Positions 15,745 to 24,065 of a stretch of DNA of 52,766 nucleotides are shown here, piece after piece (position 1 is the first letter of the stretch; the number at the start of each line of letters is the position of its first letter). The notes below the pieces were generated by a model that saw only the letters and a program-made list of their open reading frames with translations, ran no database searches and was not told where the DNA came from. This DNA is from a virus. The DNA lies in the IMG/VR virus record IMGVR_UViG_3300030110_002022, positions 1-52,766 of that record; one strand, 5' to 3'. The position numbers and the translations under genes are program-made.

Positions 15745-16053
15745 ATGAACTCAGATATAGGAGCAAAAACTGTAACTAGCACTGGTACTATACAGTCTGG
15801 TCGAACACGTTTGCTGTCTATTTATTATGTAGGTCATGCTTCAGCTGGAAGTTTAACTTTTAAAGATGGTGGTGGAAGTGGTACACAGAAACTTGTGATC
15901 GCAACACCTGCTGGAAGTGCAGCTGACCAATACCAAGTGGATATGCCTTTAGATGGTGTTTTATTTAAAACAGATATACACTTGACTGTTAGCAACGTAA
16001 CCTCTGTTACAGTTTTTGTAACACCGATTACGCCTGATACTGATAATGGATAA
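15745..16053 (+). CDS. Small beta-rich structural protein (102 aa)
   Basis: AGGAG is placed well before ATG 15745. The product is Gly/Thr/Val-rich with alternating hydrophobic residues (TRLLSIYYVGHASAGSLTF). It resembles the 113-residue protein at 28155 in style, both having an opening strand and a repeated T/S pattern. Likely a small virion protein; no family recognised. Confidence 0.6.
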   Translation: MNSDIGAKTVTSTGTIQSGRTRLLSIYYVGHASAGSLTFKDGGGSGTQKLVIATPAGSAADQYQVDMPLDGVLFKTDIHLTVSNVTSVTVFVTPITPDTDNG

Positions 16054-16354
16054 TTACACAGCAGATTTGATTGGATTAAAAAGGGGAGGCATGCCTCCCC
16101 GAAACAAAAAGAACTTTCGTTCTACAAAGTCTGGTGCAGGAATGACACAAGCTGGTGTTATGGCTTACAGAAGAAAAAACCCAGGATCAAAATTAAAAAC
16201 TGCTGTAACAGGAGATGTTAAGCCAGGAAGTAAATCTGCAAAAAGAAGAAAATCATTTTGTGCTAGAAGTGCAGGTCAAATGAAAAAATTTCCCAAAGCA
16301 GCAAAAAATCCTAATTCTAGATTAAGACAAGCTAGACGTAGATGGAAGTGTTAA
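16046..16354 (+). CDS. Basic DUF6321-like protein (102 aa)
   Basis: Overlaps the previous gene by 8 nt. The block GAGMTQAGVMAYRRKNPGSK followed by LKTAVTG, KPGSKSAKRRKSFCARS and the ending RRRWKC match, from memory, a domain of unknown function common in marine phages (DUF6321). A LKRGGMPPR motif precedes it. About a third of the residues are Lys or Arg, so nucleic-acid binding is likely. It heads a run of basic proteins extending to 19462. Confidence 0.75.
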   Translation: MDNYTADLIGLKRGGMPPRNKKNFRSTKSGAGMTQAGVMAYRRKNPGSKLKTAVTGDVKPGSKSAKRRKSFCARSAGQMKKFPKAAKNPNSRLRQARRRWKC

Positions 16355-16816
16355 ATGAAATTATCAGAAAACTTTAATCTTAATGAATTTACAAAGTCTC
16401 AAACAGCAACAAGACATAATATAGATAATACACCTAGTATGACTGAAATTTTAAATTTAACAAGTTTATGTGAAAGAGTTTTACAACCTGTAAGAAATAA
16501 TTTTCAAAAACCTATGATTATAAGTTCTGGTTTTAGATGTAAAGAATTAAATACTAAAATAGGTGGTAGTGCAACATCTCAACATGTAGTAGGTCAAGCA
16601 GCAGATATAGAAGTATTAGGTACAAGCAATTTAGAGTTAAGTGATTGGATTCACAATAATTTAAATTACGATCAACTTATTTTAGAATTTTATAATGAAA
16701 AAGAAGGACCAAATTCAGGTTGGGTTCATGTATCTTTTAATAATGAATCTAACAGACATGAATACAAAGAAGCTTATAAAAATGAACAAGGTCAAACAAG
16801 GTATAGGTTAAGATAA
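16355..16816 (+). CDS. M15-family peptidase, probable endolysin
   Basis: Cleaves peptide bonds in peptidoglycan to release progeny. The zinc-peptidase motif SQHVVGQAADIEV supplies His and Asp ligands, and GWVHVSF supplies the C-terminal His. ISSGFRCKELNTKIGG upstream is typical of the peptidase M15_3 family. The protein is 153 aa with no signal peptide, so release needs the holin at 10955 or the small membrane protein that overlaps its stop codon. Confidence 0.9.
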   Translation: MKLSENFNLNEFTKSQTATRHNIDNTPSMTEILNLTSLCERVLQPVRNNFQKPMIISSGFRCKELNTKIGGSATSQHVVGQAADIEVLGTSNLELSDWIHNNLNYDQLILEFYNEKEGPNSGWVHVSFNNESNRHEYKEAYKNEQGQTRYRLR

Positions 16817-16944
16817 TGGATAATATTACACCAGAGTTAGTTGAAACAGTTCATAACATATCATGGTTTGATGGTATATGTTATATCGTATTAGGGTTGA
16901 CAACTTACGCTGCATATAAATGGATAAAAAACAAATGGCGATGA
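16816..16944 (+). CDS. Small single-span membrane protein (42 aa)
   Basis: ATG 16816 overlaps the TAA of the endolysin gene. The product is MDNITPELVETVHNISWF followed by a hydrophobic segment GICYIVLGLTTYAAY and a basic end KWIKNKWR, one predicted membrane span with the C-terminus inside. Coupling to the endolysin suggests a lysis accessory (small holin, antiholin or pinholin). Clear frame, inferred role. Confidence 0.6.
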   Translation: MDNITPELVETVHNISWFDGICYIVLGLTTYAAYKWIKNKWR

Positions 16945-17066
16945 ATAGAGGAAGTATGAGGCAACAAGTAACTAAAGGACCTCAAAAGAAAAAATTTTTA
17001 AAGAAAAGAAAAGTAAGAGTGGTGTCAGGCAACAAAAGAAGATCAAAAAGCAGGTTGTTTACATGA
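16941..17066 (+). CDS. Very basic small protein (41 aa)
   Basis: Starts in an ATGA overlap with the membrane protein gene; an internal ATG at 16956 is an alternative start. The product MNRGSMRQQVTKGPQKKK continues with FLKKRKVRVVSGNKRRSK, about 40% Lys/Arg. It belongs to the run of basic proteins and may coat DNA in the virion. Confidence 0.5.
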   Translation: MNRGSMRQQVTKGPQKKKFLKKRKVRVVSGNKRRSKSRLFT

Positions 17067-17102
17067 TAGTTTTATTAATATATTATTATATCAGGAGTTT
17101 CT

Positions 17103-17780
17103 ATGACAAAATTATGTCCAAGAGGTAAAGCAGCCGCAAAAAGAAAATTTAAAGTTTATCCCAGTGCGTATGCAAATGCTTATGCTTCAAAAATATGTGC
17201 AGGTAAAGCTAAAGACCCAAGTGGTGTAAGAAGAAAAGATTTTAAAGGACCAAAACCATCTAGCTCTAAAGTAGCAAGTGCTGCAAAAAGAGTTAGAACA
17301 GCTAATAAAGGAGCTATGATGAAAAAAAACAAACCAATTAAAGCAGGTAAAGGAATGTTAATGCCGTTGTTTGGATTAGCAGGTATGGCAAAATATATGC
17401 AAATGAATAAAAAGAAAAGAGGCACAGTTACAGCAGATCCTAATGCAGTTGATCCTATTACAGGTAGTCCTCCAAATCAAAATTCAGGAATGCAGCAACC
17501 TCAAGGTATGAAAAGAGGAGGTATAAAGCCAAAAAAAGCAGGATTAGGTTTAATGATGTTAATGAACCATATGAAAAAAATGGGTAAGAAACAAGGTAGA
17601 GCACAAGCCGCACAAGGTGAAGCTGAAGTTCTTGCGGCACAAAATGCTGCAAAACAAAACAGTGGTATGGGAATGTCAAAGATGAATGAAGGCGGTTATG
17701 TTTCTGGCTCTTACATTCAAGATGAATATAGTGAAACAAACTCATCTACAAAAAATTATTATAAAGATATGCTTGACTAA
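17103..17780 (+). CDS. Basic virion-associated protein with conserved N-terminal module (225 aa)
   Basis: CAGGAG precedes the ATG. The N-terminal block LCPRGKAAAKRKFKVYPSAY followed by ANAYASKICAGK is a module I remember from many marine phages and cyanophages. The middle is Met/Lys-rich with a hydrophobic patch (GMLMPLFGLAGMAKYM) that could touch a membrane. Two GG motifs occur, GMKRGGIKP and KMNEGGYVSGSY. Function unknown; core or ejection protein suspected. Confidence 0.7.
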   Translation: MTKLCPRGKAAAKRKFKVYPSAYANAYASKICAGKAKDPSGVRRKDFKGPKPSSSKVASAAKRVRTANKGAMMKKNKPIKAGKGMLMPLFGLAGMAKYMQMNKKKRGTVTADPNAVDPITGSPPNQNSGMQQPQGMKRGGIKPKKAGLGLMMLMNHMKKMGKKQGRAQAAQGEAEVLAAQNAAKQNSGMGMSKMNEGGYVSGSYIQDEYSETNSSTKNYYKDMLD

Positions 17781-18058
17781 TGAGTTTAGATAAATGGTTT
17801 AAAGAAAAATGGGTAGACATCGGAAGTAAAAAAAAAGATGGTAGTTTTTCTAAATGTGGCAGAAGTAAACAAAAAGCAGATTCTAAAAGAAAATACCCTA
17901 AGTGTGTTCCTTTAGCTAAAGCAAGAAGAATGTCAGAGGGTCAAAGAAAAAGTGCAGTTAAAAGAAAAAGATCAAGAGCTCAAGGTGTTGGCGGTAAACC
18001 AACAAACGTGAGTACATTTACAAAGAAATACTATGGTGGTATGATTAACATAAACTAG
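17780..18058 (+). CDS. Basic DUF5872-like protein (92 aa)
   Basis: Begins in a TAATG overlap. The sequence DKWFKEKWVDIGSKKKDG, then KCGRSK, KRKYPKCVPLAKARRMS and KRKRSRAQGVGGKP matches my memory of a short basic domain of unknown function (DUF5872) found in marine phages. Two cysteines may bind metal. The C-terminus TKKYYGGMININ carries the short GG motif shared with neighbours. Confidence 0.75.
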   Translation: MSLDKWFKEKWVDIGSKKKDGSFSKCGRSKQKADSKRKYPKCVPLAKARRMSEGQRKSAVKRKRSRAQGVGGKPTNVSTFTKKYYGGMININ

Positions 18059-18067
18059 GAGAATAAA

Positions 18068-18634
18068 ATGGCAGAAAGTTTATATGAAAGATTTAAAAAA
18101 TTTGCAGCAAGTGGCACACCTCCAAAAGATCAAAGAGGTAAAGGTAGTTCAGGCTCAATAACTGGTAAAATTATGCCTCCAAGAAAATCTGTAAAAGAAA
18201 AAAAGGCAGCTAAAAGAAAAGATATGTTTGACAGAAACACTAGACCAGCAGGTATGGACACATCTGGAAATCCTTACAAATCAAAAAAGAAAAGTACATC
18301 AAAAGTAGGTGATAAATTTGGAGCAACAAAAGCATTGAGTTTCGGACAAGCTTTTAAAGCTGCAAGAAAAGAACAAGGTGCTGGAGGTGTTTTTACATAT
18401 AAAGGTAAAAAATATACTACTGATTATGCAGAAGAAGCCAAAAAAGCTAAAACAAAAAAGAAAGTTACAGCTAAGAAAAAAAGTATAAAAGAGTCTATGG
18501 GTATTACGGATGATTTATCTCAATTTGGGGGCTCTTCAATATATCGAGGTCTTAACAAAGGTGGTATGGCACAAGGTTATGGTAGAGCTGCAATGAGACC
18601 TGGTAAAGATCCAAGAACTATCTCTAAAACATAG
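18068..18634 (+). CDS. Basic protein with FTYKGKKYTT module (188 aa)
   Basis: AGGAG is well placed before the ATG. About 30% of residues are Lys/Arg. Residues around 95-120 hold FGQAFKAARKEQGAGG followed by VFTYKGKKYTT, and a near copy ends the 207-residue protein at 40023 (FGTAFSNARKSGKKT, FTYKGKKYTT). The end is NKGGMAQGYGRAAMRPG. No function known. The module may be a virion-targeting or DNA-binding element. Confidence 0.7.
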   Translation: MAESLYERFKKFAASGTPPKDQRGKGSSGSITGKIMPPRKSVKEKKAAKRKDMFDRNTRPAGMDTSGNPYKSKKKSTSKVGDKFGATKALSFGQAFKAARKEQGAGGVFTYKGKKYTTDYAEEAKKAKTKKKVTAKKKSIKESMGITDDLSQFGGSSIYRGLNKGGMAQGYGRAAMRPGKDPRTISKT

Positions 18635-18643
18635 GAGAGAAAA

Positions 18644-19462
18644 ATGCCAGTATTAGGCGATGCTAAAACTTTTAAAAGATTAGGTTACAAAAAAGTTAGA
18701 AGTAAAGGTAAAAATACCTATACAAAAGATGTTAGAGTTAAGAAAATTAAACTTGACGAGATGCAAAGTGATGTGCAGAAAAAAGCATCGGGTGGTTCTG
18801 CTGAATTAATAAAAGATATTAAACCACCAAGTCAGGGCAGCGGAAAAGCCAAAATAAAAAAACCTACTAAACCTCTAAATAAGGAAAAGAGAAAAGCTAA
18901 AGTAAAAAAACCTATAGCTAAACCTTCACCAGGACAGTTTAAATATTCCAATGGGGGTAAAGTTAAAACAAAAAAACCAAAAAGTAGATTACTTAACCCT
19001 TATATTGATTTTGGAAAAACTAAAGAGTTTGCAAAAAACGAAAAAGCAGGTTCAGTTGTGAAAACAAGTAGAGCAAAAGTTGGAACCACATTTGGTAGAA
19101 ATTTAGACGTAGGTGTGACTTATGATAAAAATACATACTCTAAAAGAAACTTTAAACAAAAAACTAAAAAAACAGGTGTGGAAGCTACTTTAGCAGGTCA
19201 AAGAGGTAGAATAACTTTTTCAGCAGGAAAACAATCTCAGAGTAATCCTTATGAAGGAAGATCAGCAGGAAAATATTTTAATGTGCAAGGTAGAATTAAT
19301 TTAAGAAAAGCTGAAGGTGGCTTAACTCCAAAACAATCTTCTCAAATGGATGTTGATAAAGATGGTAAAATTAGTTCCAACGATCTTAAATTAAAAAGAG
19401 AAGGTTTTGCAAGAGGTGGTGGCATAGCTATACAAGGCACAAAGTTTAATGGGATAAAATAA
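18644..19462 (+). CDS. Basic protein with EF-hand-like loop (272 aa)
   Basis: GGAGAG precedes the ATG. The N-terminal half is Lys/Pro-rich and low in complexity; residues about 130-225 look like beta strands (VGTTFGRNLDVGVTYDKN). Near the C-terminus DVDKDGKISSND fits the DxDxDG calcium loop of an EF-hand or dockerin. The ending is GGGIAIQGTKFNGIK. Calcium may stabilise the virion part to which it belongs. The final 11 residues resemble the end of the protein encoded at 10035. Confidence 0.65.
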   Translation: MPVLGDAKTFKRLGYKKVRSKGKNTYTKDVRVKKIKLDEMQSDVQKKASGGSAELIKDIKPPSQGSGKAKIKKPTKPLNKEKRKAKVKKPIAKPSPGQFKYSNGGKVKTKKPKSRLLNPYIDFGKTKEFAKNEKAGSVVKTSRAKVGTTFGRNLDVGVTYDKNTYSKRNFKQKTKKTGVEATLAGQRGRITFSAGKQSQSNPYEGRSAGKYFNVQGRINLRKAEGGLTPKQSSQMDVDKDGKISSNDLKLKREGFARGGGIAIQGTKFNGIK

Positions 19463-20151
19463 TGGCGACTTCAGGAACTACTTCTTTTGATTTAAATATA
19501 GATGAGATTGTTGAAGAAGCATATGAGCGATGTGGTGTAAGAACAAACTCTGGCTACGATTTAAAATCAGCAAGACGAAGTTTAAATATTTTATTTTCTG
19601 AGTGGGGTAATAGAGGTGTACATCTTTGGAAAGTAGAACTAAAAGAACAATTACTTACAGCAGGAACTTCTACTTATGATTCTCCTTCAAATGCAAATGA
19701 TATTTTAGAAGCTTATGTTAGCACTACGACTGGTACAACTTCATCTACAAATGATGTATCTTTAACAAAAATAAGCAGAAGTGAGTATGCTGCTTTACCT
19801 AATAAAGGTGCAACAGGGCAACCTAGTCAATATTATATTGATAGACAAACTACTCCTAAAATAACATTGTATCAAACACCAGATGCAACTACATACAAAT
19901 ATGTTAAATATTATTATTTAGAAAGAATTGAAGATGCAGGGAACTATACTAATCAAGCTGACGTGGTCTTTAGATTCATTCCATGTATGGTGGCTGGTCT
20001 TGCCTATTACTTGAGTTTAAAAAGAGCTCCTCAATTGGTACAACAAAATAAATTAATATATGAAGATGAACTTAATAGAGCTTTAGCTGAAGATGGACAA
20101 AGAGCCTCTACTTATATTTCGCCACAAACTTACTTTCCACAAGGTGCGTAA
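19462..20151 (+). CDS. P22 gp4-like head-tail connector
   Basis: In P22 this type of protein attaches under the portal and begins tail assembly. The N-terminal IDEIVEEAYERCGVRTN and the repeat-like KSARRSLNILFSEWGNRGV with LWKVE are typical of the family, as is the C-terminal helix MVAGLAYYLSLKRAP. Length, 229 aa, is a little above P22 gp4. It starts by TAATG overlap and is followed by two further connector-type genes. Good assignment. Confidence 0.8.
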   Translation: MATSGTTSFDLNIDEIVEEAYERCGVRTNSGYDLKSARRSLNILFSEWGNRGVHLWKVELKEQLLTAGTSTYDSPSNANDILEAYVSTTTGTTSSTNDVSLTKISRSEYAALPNKGATGQPSQYYIDRQTTPKITLYQTPDATTYKYVKYYYLERIEDAGNYTNQADVVFRFIPCMVAGLAYYLSLKRAPQLVQQNKLIYEDELNRALAEDGQRASTYISPQTYFPQGA

Positions 20152-20531
20152 TGGGTTATGCAAGAGGTAAATATGCAAAAGCAATATCTGATAGATCAGG
20201 TATGGCTTTTCCTTATAGAGAAATGGTTAAAGAATGGAATGGTTCTTTTGTTCATAAATCTGAGTTCGAACCAAAACATCCTCAAATAAAAAGAAAACAC
20301 ATTAAATCAGATCGTGTTGCTTTAGCAAACGCTAGACCTCAACATAAAAATCCTAATCAAGAATTTCTCCTATATATAAGCAGTGGGTTTTTTGCTGAGG
20401 TCGGCGATAGTGGTATAAATAGTGGGGCTAATATGTCAGTAAATCACAGTAATGATATATTAGGACATAAATTAACTGCTTTAGAAGTTACATCTTCAGT
20501 TGGAACAAATTTTACAGTAGTGATATCATGA
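20151..20531 (+). CDS. Conserved tail/connector protein (126 aa)
   Basis: Starts by TAATG overlap with the gp4-like gene. The N-terminus MGYARGKYAKAISDRSGMAF followed by PYREMVKEWNGSFVH is a block I remember from many marine phage structural loci; it may contact a connector ring. The C-terminal part is short beta strands. Function not established. Confidence 0.65.
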   Translation: MGYARGKYAKAISDRSGMAFPYREMVKEWNGSFVHKSEFEPKHPQIKRKHIKSDRVALANARPQHKNPNQEFLLYISSGFFAEVGDSGINSGANMSVNHSNDILGHKLTALEVTSSVGTNFTVVIS

Positions 20532-21181
20532 GTATAACACATGCTAATTTTTTAACACAAGTTCGTAATTATACAGAAGTCGATTCTAATGTTTTATCAG
20601 ATACTCTACTAGATCAGTTTATAAGAAACACAGAATTAGATATTGCTGGTAAAGTGGATTATGATGATATTAGAAAATATGTTACAGGTTCAACTGGTAC
20701 ACAAAAATATTTAAATATGCCAGATGATTGTATTATTATACGTTCTGTGCAAGTTATAAGTAGCAGCACCAGAGATTTTTTAGAAAAAAGAGATACTTCT
20801 TTTATTGCTGAATATAACCCTACTGATGCTACTGGTCAGCCTAAATATTTTGCAAACTGGGATGACAAAAATATATTATTTGCTCCAGTACCAGACCAAA
20901 ATTATGATGTTCAATTAAATTACATAAAAGATCCTGATCATTTTACTAGCTCTACAACAACTTTTTTATCACAACATCAAGAAAATTTATTACTGTATGG
21001 TGTTTTAACTGAATGTTTTAGTTATTTAAAAGGACCTATGGATATGTACAAACTGTATGTAGACAAGTATAATGAAGAGACGCAGGCGTTTATGTTAGCA
21101 CAAACTGGAAGACGTAGACGATCTGAGTATGATAACGGAGTGATGAGGGTTCCTGTGCAATCACCATCGCCAACAAATTAG
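20528..21181 (+). CDS. Tail adaptor protein (tail tubular A-like)
   Basis: Probably forms the ring joining the portal assembly to the tail tube. It begins ITHANFLTQVRNYTEVDSNV, contains DQFIRNTELDIAGKVDYDDI, LNMPDDCIIIRSVQ, and the helix QHQENLLLYGVLTECFSYLK, all typical of the phage adaptor family including T7 gp11-like proteins. The gene begins in an ATGA overlap. A downstream stabilisation protein at 25820 completes the podovirus-like tail. Confidence 0.8.
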   Translation: MSITHANFLTQVRNYTEVDSNVLSDTLLDQFIRNTELDIAGKVDYDDIRKYVTGSTGTQKYLNMPDDCIIIRSVQVISSSTRDFLEKRDTSFIAEYNPTDATGQPKYFANWDDKNILFAPVPDQNYDVQLNYIKDPDHFTSSTTTFLSQHQENLLLYGVLTECFSYLKGPMDMYKLYVDKYNEETQAFMLAQTGRRRRSEYDNGVMRVPVQSPSPTN

Positions 21182-21191
21182 GAGAAAAAAA

Positions 21192-21629
21192 ATGGCAATA
21201 ACAACAAGTGCAGTATGTAATGTATTTAAAACAGATGTCTTAAAAGGAATACATAATTTTAGTAGTCCTGGAGGTAATAGTTTTAAATTAAGTATGTATA
21301 CATCAAGTGCAACTCTTGGTAAATCAACTACTTCTTTCACAACAGACAATCAGGTGTCTTCACCTTCTGGTTATAGTTCAGGTGGTAAAGCTTTAGTATC
21401 TACAACTCCAACTTTGAGTACAGATACTGCTGTTTGTGATTTTGCTGATTTATCTTTTGTAGGTGTTACGCTTACAGCAAGAGGTGCTTTAATTTATAAC
21501 GACACAGCTTCTGGTGATCCAGCAGTTGCAGTATTAGATTTTGGTGGAGATAAAACAGCTACTTCAGGTACATTTACAATACAATTTCCTACTGCTAATG
21601 CTTCAGATGCGATTATAAGAATAGCATAA
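21192..21629 (+). CDS. Putative tail structural protein (145 aa)
   Basis: GGAG precedes the ATG. The protein is beta-rich with Ser/Thr/Gly stretches. FKTDVLKGIHNFS and FKLSMYTSSATLG near the start and DLSFVGVTLTARGALIYND in the middle match a small virion protein type I remember from marine podovirus and siphovirus contigs. It leads the fibre gene cluster. Exact place in the tail is unknown. Confidence 0.6.
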   Translation: MAITTSAVCNVFKTDVLKGIHNFSSPGGNSFKLSMYTSSATLGKSTTSFTTDNQVSSPSGYSSGGKALVSTTPTLSTDTAVCDFADLSFVGVTLTARGALIYNDTASGDPAVAVLDFGGDKTATSGTFTIQFPTANASDAIIRIA

Positions 21630-21645
21630 ATAGGAGTAAGTAGTC

Positions 21646-23055
21646 GTGACTACAAGAACATTTACTGTCACAGTACAAAATGTCGGTGGTTACAATAAGT
21701 ATTTTATTGATGGAGTACAACAAGATACAGTTGTACTTGCTGAAAATGGTACTTATGTATTCAACTGGTCTGCTGCTACAGGACATCCATTAAGGTTTTC
21801 TACAACCTCTGATGGAACTCATAATAGTGGTAGCGAATATACTACTGGTGTAGTTAAAGATGATGGTAATTATTTAACAACAATTACTGTTGCTGCATCA
21901 GCACCAACCTTATATTATTATTGTCAATATCACTCAGGTATGGGTGGACAAGCAAACACAGTATCTGCGACATCGTGGGGTATGTTGACTTGGAATACTG
22001 GTGTTTGGGGTAATCAAGCAGACCAAACAGTTACTGTAACCGGTGTTGCTGGAACTTCAGCAATTGGTTCTGTTACTATTGAGTCAGTAATTAATACTGG
22101 TTGGGGTAGAGTTGGCTGGGGTAAATTTGGTTGGGGTATTGGAGGACAAGTAGTTGCATCTGGAGTTTCTTCAACTTCAGCAGTCGGAAGTGTTACACAA
22201 ACTATTACCGCAGATATAGATGTAACAGGAGTAGCTGCAACTAGCTCAGTAGGTACTACTACTCAATCTATAATACAAGAAGTTACTGCAACAGGTGTAA
22301 GTGCTACAAGTTCAATTGGAAGTGTAGTTGTTACTCATACTGGTTTAGTAGCACCATCTGGTGTTTCGGCTACGTCAAGTGTAGGATCTGCTTCTGTTGA
22401 TGAAAGATTTTTAATTGGTTCTGGTTGGGGTAGATTAAGTTGGGGTAACCAAGTTTGGGGTGGAGTATATGCTGTTATTCCAAGTGGAGTAAGTGCTACC
22501 TCTGCTATCGGATCTCCTACTATTGTTGTTAACTGTGATGTTTCTGTTACTGGTGTAGCAGCAACAAGTGCAATGGGTTCTGTTGCAGGTATATCCACAG
22601 ATATTTTAATTACACAAACTGGTTTAGGATTAACAAGTTCTGTAGGCAGTTCAACTATTGAAATTACTTTTGGTGCAGTAGTAACAGGTGTTTCTGCAAC
22701 ATCAACATTAGGATCTGTAATAGTAGCACCTAAAATAGAAGTGCCAGTTATAAATTCAACTCTAACATCTTCTGTCGGTTCTGTTACATTTACTATAACT
22801 GGTTCAGTAGAAGTAACTGGTGTATCTTCAACAAGTGCAGTTGGTTCAATAACACCTATATCAGGATACGATGTAACCGGTGTTGCTCTTACTTCGGCAG
22901 TTGGTAGTCCAACAGAAGTTACAGGTACTGGTTTAATAGATGATGTAACTGGAGTGGTATTGACGAGCTCAACTGGAAATGTAATAATAATTGCATGGTC
23001 AGAGATAGACACTGGAACACCAATAACATGGTCAGAGATAACAACAGCGGCATAA
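21646..23055 (+). CDS. Tail fibre-like protein with cupredoxin-like domain and TGV repeats
   Basis: GTG start with AGGAG about 10 nt upstream (469 aa). Residues 1-105 look like a cupredoxin: GHPLRF with His47 and LYYYCQYHSGMGG with Cys93, His96 and Met99, the four ligands of a type 1 copper site. After that come about a dozen copies of a motif close to TGVSATSAVGSV, interrupted by Trp-Gly segments (GWGRVGWGKFGWG, GWGRLSWGNQVWGG). The repeats should form a beta-rich shaft. A fibre or appendage protein is likely; copper binding is predicted only from residues. Confidence 0.7.
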   Translation: MTTRTFTVTVQNVGGYNKYFIDGVQQDTVVLAENGTYVFNWSAATGHPLRFSTTSDGTHNSGSEYTTGVVKDDGNYLTTITVAASAPTLYYYCQYHSGMGGQANTVSATSWGMLTWNTGVWGNQADQTVTVTGVAGTSAIGSVTIESVINTGWGRVGWGKFGWGIGGQVVASGVSSTSAVGSVTQTITADIDVTGVAATSSVGTTTQSIIQEVTATGVSATSSIGSVVVTHTGLVAPSGVSATSSVGSASVDERFLIGSGWGRLSWGNQVWGGVYAVIPSGVSATSAIGSPTIVVNCDVSVTGVAATSAMGSVAGISTDILITQTGLGLTSSVGSSTIEITFGAVVTGVSATSTLGSVIVAPKIEVPVINSTLTSSVGSVTFTITGSVEVTGVSSTSAVGSITPISGYDVTGVALTSAVGSPTEVTGTGLIDDVTGVVLTSSTGNVIIIAWSEIDTGTPITWSEITTAA

Positions 23056-23069
23056 AAAAGGAATAAAAT

Positions 23070-24065
23070 ATGGCATCTTCATACTCATCAGATCTTAAAC
23101 TAGAACTCATGGCGACTGGCGAGAACGCAGGTACATGGGGCGATAAGACTAATACAAATTTAAATTTAGTACAACAAGCAATAGGTGGTTTTGAACAAGT
23201 CACAGTCGGAGACGGAGCAACAGTTGCTTTAGCTATGTCCGATGGAGCAATATCTAATGCTAGAAATATGGTTATAAAAGTAGCAACAGTAACTTTATCT
23301 GGAGCAACAGTATTAACTGTACCTAATAGTATAGAAAAAATGTATATTTTCGATGTAACAGGAGTTACAAACCCAACAAATTTAACAATTAAAACAGCAA
23401 GTGGATCTGGTTTTTCTCCAGACCAACAAAAAATATATTTTGCATATGCAGATGGAACTAATATTGTAGAAATATCTTTAGATAGTTTAGGTGGAGCAGT
23501 TGGTTCTGCAAGTCTACCTACAGTACCAGTGACAAAAGGTGGTACAGGTTTAACATCAGCAGGTTCTGCAAACCAAGCACTTAAAATGAATAGTGGTGGA
23601 AGTGCAGTTGAGTTTGGCACATTAGCAATTGCTGGTGGAGGAACTGGTGCAACAACATTAGCTGGTGCAAACATAGCTGTATTAAATGCAACAAATAATT
23701 TTGGAGATAATATCTTACAAAGAAGTTTACTTAAAGATACTGGTGAAGTTAGAGTAGCACTAGGAGATTTAGGTGGTGGCACAGACGATATTGATTTATC
23801 TCTTGGTAATGTTTTTACTGCAACAGTATCAACAGGTACACAAACTTTAACTTTTTCAAACCCAAGTCCAAGTGGTAATGCTTGTACTTTTATGTTAATA
23901 CTTACCAATGGTGGATCACAAACAGTTAACTTTCCAGCTTCTGTAGATTTTCCTGGTGGTACTGCACCAACTTTAACAACTTCAGGTGTTGATATATTGA
24001 TGTTTACCACTATAGATGGAGGTACAATATATCATGGACTTGCAGCTTCAACGGATAGTAAATAA
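23070..24065 (+). CDS. Tail fibre protein (331 aa)
   Basis: AAGGAATAAAAT precedes the ATG. The start SSYSSDLKLELMATGENAGT and WGDKTNTNLNLVQQAIGGF is a hallmark of phage fibre N-terminal regions. KGGTGLTSAG and GGGTGATTLAGA are the glycine turn repeats common in phage tail fibres. The C-terminal part (TFMLILTNGGSQTVNFPA, FTTIDGGTIYHG) is a distal knob type. Most likely part of receptor recognition. Confidence 0.8.
   Translation: MASSYSSDLKLELMATGENAGTWGDKTNTNLNLVQQAIGGFEQVTVGDGATVALAMSDGAISNARNMVIKVATVTLSGATVLTVPNSIEKMYIFDVTGVTNPTNLTIKTASGSGFSPDQQKIYFAYADGTNIVEISLDSLGGAVGSASLPTVPVTKGGTGLTSAGSANQALKMNSGGSAVEFGTLAIAGGGTGATTLAGANIAVLNATNNFGDNILQRSLLKDTGEVRVALGDLGGGTDDIDLSLGNVFTATVSTGTQTLTFSNPSPSGNACTFMLILTNGGSQTVNFPASVDFPGGTAPTLTTSGVDILMFTTIDGGTIYHGLAASTDSK

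Noticed and set aside
22335-23012. Second antisense open frame (225 codons)
   Set aside because: Same cause: complement of the TGVxxTS repeats, giving a periodic TPVTS-type product.
22919-24010. Long antisense open frame (363 codons) on the minus strand
   Set aside because: It mirrors two repeat-rich fibre genes on the plus strand; Thr/Ser/Gly-rich codons leave the complement open. No ribosome site and a low-complexity Val/Pro/Thr product.
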